This document shows, piece after piece, positions 33,567 to 37,453 of a stretch of DNA of 37,453 nucleotides. The stretch spans positions 1 to 37,453 of the forward strand of contig NZ_BDGJ01000117.1 of the NCBI RefSeq assembly GCF_002207765.1, written 5' to 3'. Below the pieces are notes generated by a model that did no database searches, was not told where the DNA came from, and saw nothing but the letters and a program-made list of their open reading frames with translations. The stretch is from Calderihabitans maritimus. GTDB lineage: Bacteria > Bacillota > KKC1 > Calderihabitantales > Calderihabitantaceae. The stretch's first letter is position 1, and the number at the start of each line of letters is the position of its first letter. The translations under genes were made by a program, and so were the position numbers.

Positions 33567-34418
33567 TTGCGCCTCAAGGTAGTGGCTGAGTTTTTGGGAG
33601 TAACCGCAGGTAGTTTGATAACAGCTTTGGGCTTGGTGTTTTTTTTGATTCCTCTTAAAATTGCTGCCGGGGGAGTAAGTGGTTTAGCTACGGTAGTTTT
33701 TTATGTTTTTAAATGGCCGGTAGGTTTAACCATGCTCCTTATAAACATACCTTTGTTTCTATTAAGTCTGAGAGAGCTGGGGATTCGTTTTGGCTTAAAG
33801 ACTTTATATGGGACTATAGCCCTGTCTGTGTTTACCGACCTGATAGGGCCTTATGTGACACCTCCTACCGAAAACGTGTTGTTGGCATCAGTTTACGGAG
33901 GCGCCATCACGGGGCTAGGTATGGGAATAGTCTTTCGGGCAGGAGGTTCCACCGGTGGTACCGACTTGGGTGCCCGGTTGATAAATAAGTTTTTTAGGAT
34001 AAGCGTAGGTCAGGGACTGCTTATCATTGACGCTTTTGTCATTACCCTGGCCGGCATCGTTTTTGGCATTGAGTTGGCCCTTTATGCCTTGATTTCCCTG
34101 TACATAACTAGTCACGTTATCGACCTGGTGCAGGAGGGCTTCGGATACGCCAAAGCGGCTTTGATAATCTCCTCCCGTCATGAGGAGATTGGCCAGGCTA
34201 TCCTATACCAACTGAACCGGGGGGCGACTGTCTTGCGGGGGAAAGGACTTTATACCAATCAGGAAAGGGACGTCATATTAACCGTTATCACGCGGGCCGA
34301 AGTGAGTAAAGTCAAAGCTTTGGTCTCCCAAATAGACCCTCGGGCCTTTGTAATAGTTACTAACGTACATGAAGCTTTGGGGGAAGGGTTTAAAGACATT
34401 ACGGAGGAAGTTTTTTGA
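33567..34418 (+). CDS. YitT family membrane protein
   Basis: 283 aa from TTG 33567 (GAGGTGAT 6 nt upstream; the GTG at 33558 is part of this site). Five membrane helices in residues 5-200 contain the family pattern ITALGLVFFLIPLKIAAGGVSG and FRAGGSTGGTDLGARLI. A C-terminal DUF2179 domain follows (RGKGLYTNQERDVILTVITR). YitT proteins are widespread Firmicute membrane proteins of unclear function. Confidence 0.9.
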   Translation: MRLKVVAEFLGVTAGSLITALGLVFFLIPLKIAAGGVSGLATVVFYVFKWPVGLTMLLINIPLFLLSLRELGIRFGLKTLYGTIALSVFTDLIGPYVTPPTENVLLASVYGGAITGLGMGIVFRAGGSTGGTDLGARLINKFFRISVGQGLLIIDAFVITLAGIVFGIELALYALISLYITSHVIDLVQEGFGYAKAALIISSRHEEIGQAILYQLNRGATVLRGKGLYTNQERDVILTVITRAEVSKVKALVSQIDPRAFVIVTNVHEALGEGFKDITEEVF

Positions 34419-34445
34419 AATTTTCAGCATGGAGGGTGTGGTTCT

Positions 34446-35264
34446 ATGTCCGATAATAACTACAAATTCCTGGAGGAAAAGGCCAAGACTATCCGCAAGG
34501 ATATAGTCACTATGATAACTGAAGCCGGATCAGGCCATCCGGGAGGCTCGCTTTCGGCGGTGGAAATAGTTACTGCTCTTTATTTTCAGGAAATGCGAAT
34601 TGATCCGCAGCGGCCCGACTGGCCCGAGCGCGATCGCTTTGTTCTTTCCAAGGGTCATGCGGCACCGTTGCTTTATGCTGTTCTGGCTGAAAGAGGCTAT
34701 TTCCCCAAAGAAGAGCTTTATACTCTGCGCAAAATAGGCAGTCGTTTGCAGGGACATCCGGATATGAATAAGCTGCCCGGGGTAGAAATGTCTACCGGTT
34801 CACTGGGGCAGGGCTTGGCGGTTGCCAACGGAATAGCTTTGGCGGGCAAGCTGGATGGAAGAGATTACCGGGTGTTCGTTTTGCTAGGGGATGGCGAAAT
34901 TCAGGAGGGAGAAGTATGGGAGGCAGCTATGGCTGCGGCTCATTACCGGTTGGACAATGTGGTAGCTTTTCTGGATTATAACGGTTTGCAAATTGACGGA
35001 CCTATCCGGGAAGTAATGTCTCCCGACCCGGTTGCTGATAAGTGGCGGGCCTTCGGCTGGCGTGTCATGGAGATTAACGGGCATGACTTCGCGCAGATAC
35101 TGGGGGCTCTAAAGCAGGCGAGGGAGTTTAAAGGAAGCCCGGTGATGATCGTAGCTCATACGGTTAAGGGTAAAGGGGTTTCCTTTATGGAAAACCAGGT
35201 TGACTGGCACGGGGTTGCTCCTACCCGGGAGCAGATGGAGCAGGCCCTGCGCGAGCTCGGTTGA
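34446..35264 (+). CDS. Transketolase, N-terminal subunit
   Basis: 272 aa, ATG 34446 (GGAGGG upstream). It carries the thiamine-diphosphate-binding half: GHPGGSLSAVEI, LSKGHAAPLLYAVL, MSTGSLGQGL, and the GDG...N Mg-TPP motif GDGEIQEGEVWEAAMAAAHYRLDN. The split form, with the remainder encoded by the next gene, is common in anaerobes and archaea. It moves two-carbon units in the non-oxidative pentose phosphate pathway. Confidence 0.95.
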   Translation: MSDNNYKFLEEKAKTIRKDIVTMITEAGSGHPGGSLSAVEIVTALYFQEMRIDPQRPDWPERDRFVLSKGHAAPLLYAVLAERGYFPKEELYTLRKIGSRLQGHPDMNKLPGVEMSTGSLGQGLAVANGIALAGKLDGRDYRVFVLLGDGEIQEGEVWEAAMAAAHYRLDNVVAFLDYNGLQIDGPIREVMSPDPVADKWRAFGWRVMEINGHDFAQILGALKQAREFKGSPVMIVAHTVKGKGVSFMENQVDWHGVAPTREQMEQALRELG

Positions 35265-35292
35265 TATACGGCTACTGGAAGGAGGAACGGTT

Positions 35293-36252
35293 ATGGCAGA
35301 GAAGATAGCCACGAGAGAAGCCTACGGGAAGACTCTGGTTAAACTGGGAGCAGAGAATAAAGACATTGTGGTGCTGGATGCTGATCTGGCCAAATCTACT
35401 AAAACTGCTCTTTTCGCCCGGGAATTTCCTGAACGTTTTTTTGATATGGGGATCGCCGAGCAGAATATGATGGGAACCGCCGCCGGGCTGGCTACGGCAG
35501 GGAAAATTCCCTTTGTCAGCACTTTTGCCGTATTTGCCACGGGACGGGCTTTTGACCAGATACGAAACTCTATAGCTTATCCCCGGCTAAACGTAAAGAT
35601 TGCCGCTTCTCATGCCGGTATTACGGTCGGTGAAGACGGGGCATCACACCAGTCGGTAGAGGATATAGCCTTGATGCGTTCTCTGCCCGGTATGACGGTG
35701 ATTGTTCCCGCCGACGCTGTAGAGACGGAACAGGCGGTCAAGGCTGCGGTTGAATATTCCGGTCCTGTTTATATTCGCCTGGGGCGCTCTGCAGTACCGG
35801 TTATATATGACAACCGAGATTATACCTTTAGGATTGGTAAGGCTCACCGTTTAAGAGAGGGTACTGACGCGGCTATTATGGCTACCGGGATCATGGTGTC
35901 GATAGCCCTAGAAGCGGCTGAAAAACTAGAGAAAATGGGGCTGCAGGTTCAGGTCGTCAACATCTCTACCATCAAACCGCTGGATAAGGAAGCGGTGCTG
36001 GAGGCGGCCCGGACAACGGGAGCTATAGTTACCGCCGAGGAACATAACATTATCGGGGGGTTGGGAAGCGCCGTGGCGGAAGTTCTGGTAGAAGCTTATC
36101 CGGTACCCATGGAAAGAGTGGGTATTAAAGATAGCTTCGGCGAGTCCGGGAAACCCGGAGAACTCCTCGAAAAATATGGTTTGACGGCAGAACACTTAGT
36201 GGAAGCGGTTGTCCGGGTGGAGAAGAGAAAAAGACAGTTCGCCAAAAGGTGA
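35293..36252 (+). CDS. Transketolase, C-terminal subunit
   Basis: 319 aa from ATG 35293, with GGAGG 7 nt upstream; an in-frame ATG 93 nt earlier lies in the previous gene. It supplies the pyrimidine-binding half: VLDADLAKSTKT, FDMGIAEQNMMGTAAG with the catalytic Glu, HAGITVGEDGASHQ, and the C-terminal domain (EEHNIIGGLGSAVAEVL). It pairs with the upstream N-terminal subunit. Confidence 0.95.
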   Translation: MAEKIATREAYGKTLVKLGAENKDIVVLDADLAKSTKTALFAREFPERFFDMGIAEQNMMGTAAGLATAGKIPFVSTFAVFATGRAFDQIRNSIAYPRLNVKIAASHAGITVGEDGASHQSVEDIALMRSLPGMTVIVPADAVETEQAVKAAVEYSGPVYIRLGRSAVPVIYDNRDYTFRIGKAHRLREGTDAAIMATGIMVSIALEAAEKLEKMGLQVQVVNISTIKPLDKEAVLEAARTTGAIVTAEEHNIIGGLGSAVAEVLVEAYPVPMERVGIKDSFGESGKPGELLEKYGLTAEHLVEAVVRVEKRKRQFAKR

Positions 36253-36273
36253 ACCGGCTTTTTATATCCAAAA

Positions 36274-36381
36274 TTGACGACAAGCTATTTTTGATATCGG
36301 CCGCCACTGAGGGAAGATCTCGAAGACATCAGAAGCTTTGTGAAGCAAGTCAGGGTTTTTCTCGAAAATTTGGAGGAGTAA
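36274..36381 (+). pseudogene. Possible remnant of a small helical protein
   Basis: From TTG 36274 the frame reads MTTSYF then TGA (36292-36294), and continues open as YRPPLREDLEDIRSFVKQVR to a TAA at 36379-36381. The tail looks like an amphipathic helix, more protein-like than random, but there is no start codon or ribosome site after the TGA. A broken gene is the simplest reading; chance remains possible. Confidence 0.25.
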
Positions 36382-36392
36382 ACCTCATAATT

Positions 36393-36433
36393 GCCAGCCT
36401 TTCATAAAACCTTTACGGCTGGCTTTTTATTTG
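36393..36433 (+). terminator. Rho-independent terminator after the transketolase genes
   Basis: GCCAGCC (36393-36399) and GGCTGGC (36417-36423) form the stem, followed by TTTTTATTTG. Confidence 0.85.
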
Positions 36434-36575
36434 TCCTTTCTCGTTTTTCTTTCTCTTCCTCATGCATCTTTTCCTCAAGCTTATGTTTCCTACCCTGTCG
36501 TCTTTTCTCCCCAAGTACGTAAACAATATTTCCAAAACAATTATGGCTGCATGTTTTACTTGGGTCATCATTCAA
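36402..36575 (-). CDS. Low-confidence minus-strand small ORF
   Basis: From TTG 36575 (minus strand) 57 codons read LNDDPSKTCSHNCFGNIVYV and then a very Lys/Glu/Arg-rich tail, to a stop in the loop of the terminator. There is no ribosome site and the frame runs through the terminator stem, so it may be a remnant or chance. Confidence 0.2.
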   Translation of the reverse strand: MNDDPSKTCSHNCFGNIVYVLGEKRRQGRKHKLEEKMHEEEKEKRERTNKKPAVKVL

Positions 36576-36702
36576 ATCAAGAACCGTCGCCGGCTTGAAC
36601 AGACAAATTTTAACAATTAGTATTTTATAACAGGAATTTAGTACTTATTGTCGAAAAAACCAATAGTAGTTGTTCTAGTTGGTTTGTAAGGAGTGGGCTT
36701 TT

Positions 36703-37383
36703 TTGATCCACCTGTATAATGTGACGAAAATATATCCCAATGGCGTCCAGGCTCTGAGGGATATTAGTGTAAAAATCAGCAAGGGAGAGTTTGTTTTTTT
36801 AGTCGGTCCTAGCGGGGCGGGCAAATCTACTTTTATTCGCTTGATCTTCCGGGAAGAACTTCCGACTCGGGGCCAGATCTTAATTGGAGGCAGGAGTATT
36901 ATTCGCCTCAAGAGATCGGAAATTCCTATACTGCGGCGCAATATCGGAGTGGTATTTCAGGATTTTCGTTTACTGGAAGACCGGACTGTTTTTGAGAACG
37001 TTGCTTTTGCCCTGGAAGTACTGGAATACCCTCGGACGGAGATACGAAAAAGGGTGATGGTAGCTTTAGATATGGTAGGGCTGGGTTTAAAGGCTAAGAT
37101 GTTTCCCCATCAGCTTTCCGGGGGAGAACAGCAGCGGGTAGCCATTGCCCGAGCCATAGTAAAAAATCCCCGTATCCTGGTAGCGGACGAACCTACCGGT
37201 AATTTGGACCCGATGACTTCGCGGGAAATTATGGATTTGCTGGCGGAGATCAACAAAAAAGGGACTACGGTTATAGTAGCCACTCATGACCGGGAGATAG
37301 TGGATGCCTTTCAGAAGCGGGTTATCGCCTTGAGCCAAGGACGCCTGGTGAGGGACGATGTCAAAGGGGCATATGCCCTATGA
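36703..37383 (+). CDS. ftsE: Cell division ATP-binding protein FtsE
   Basis: 226 aa from TTG 36703, chosen for AAGGAG at 36688-36693, 9 nt upstream. Intact ABC motifs: Walker [11 protein letters not shown]-loop VFQDFRLL, signature [15 protein letters not shown], Walker [14 protein letters not shown] and H-loop in [11 protein letters not shown]. With FtsX it controls peptidoglycan hydrolases at division or during sporulation. It overlaps ftsX by ATGA. Confidence 0.95.
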   Translation: MIHLYNVTKIYPNGVQALRDISVKISKGEFVFLVGPSGAGKSTFIRLIFREELPTRGQILIGGRSIIRLKRSEIPILRRNIGVVFQDFRLLEDRTVFENVAFALEVLEYPRTEIRKRVMVALDMVGLGLKAKMFPHQLSGGEQQRVAIARAIVKNPRILVADEPTGNLDPMTSREIMDLLAEINKKGTTVIVATHDREIVDAFQKRVIALSQGRLVRDDVKGAYAL

Positions 37384-37453
37384 AGCTCAGAACTTTAGGC
37401 TTTTTTCTGCGCCAGGTTGCGGTATCGCTCCGCCGTAACGGCTGGGTGAGGTT
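37380..37453 (+). CDS. ftsX: Cell division protein FtsX (3'-truncated by window edge)
   Basis: Only the first 24 codons are inside the window: it starts with ATG overlapping the ftsE stop (ATGA) and reads [20 protein letters not shown], like the cytoplasmic N-terminus of FtsX. The identity rests on this and on ftsE. Confidence 0.85.
   Translation, partial: MKLRTLGFFLRQVAVSLRRNGWVR

Larger units (their letters stand above)
36253..36702 (+). other. 450-bp gap before ftsE with a terminator and possible gene remnants
   Basis: It contains an open stretch on the + strand ending at 36381, the terminator at 36393-36433, a minus-strand open frame (36402-36575) and a short hairpin, AAACCAA/TTGGTTT (36658-36685). 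No consensus promoter for ftsE is evident. Confidence 0.6.

Overview
The window looks like chromosomal DNA of an anaerobic, monoderm Firmicute in the Clostridia (Peptococcaceae, Desulfotomaculum or Moorella-like, perhaps thermophilic). This rests on gene content only: strong AGGAGG-type ribosome sites with many GTG and TTG starts, an SLH-anchored surface protein with CsaB and a TagO-type transferase, long-form HPF, DUF5693/YitT/YetF proteins, and a c-type cytochrome with at least 12 haem motifs. No species is claimed.

Layout. 1-3.7 kb: 3' part of a large multihaem cytochrome, then a membrane-anchored M1 peptidase that ends early. 3.8-10.3 kb: cell-envelope cluster (DUF5693, CsaB, MurJ, FabZ, TagO/WecA-like, small coiled-coil protein). 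10.4-11.5 kb: HEAT-repeat and VanZ-like proteins. 11.6-17.9 kb: surface-layer region with an Xre regulator broken at a run of 12 A, a structured leader, a 1005-aa SLH protein, a secreted beta-propeller, a convergent triple-HTH regulator and small proteins. 18-22 kb: YetF, phosphohexomutase, zinc-ribbon protein, GT2-like stub, ComF. 22-24.7 kb: a DnaA-box cluster and a polar amino-acid ABC transporter. 24.8-33.4 kb: cold-shock protein, HPF, an unknown protein, a possible structured RNA with a 24-aa ORF, HD-GYP protein, DUF5317, SecA, RF2 with its programmed frameshift, DUF2993 and ferredoxin. 33.5-37.4 kb: YitT, split transketolase, FtsE and the start of FtsX. Almost everything reads on the + strand.

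How the genes work together. CsaB pyruvylates a cell-wall polysaccharide, TagO/WecA-like enzymes start such polymers and MurJ flips lipid II. SLH proteins bind pyruvylated polymer, so the envelope cluster plausibly builds the anchor for the surface protein 5 kb downstream. The multihaem cytochrome suggests electron transfer at or beyond the cell surface.

Most worth checking: the A12 frameshift in the Xre regulator, the leader before the SLH gene, the DnaA-box cluster far from any dnaA gene, the 15-bp inverted repeat enclosing a mini-ORF before the HD-GYP gene, and a promoter overlapping a perfect 15-bp inverted repeat inside the ABC operon. I found no rRNA, tRNA, CRISPR array or intact insertion sequence.
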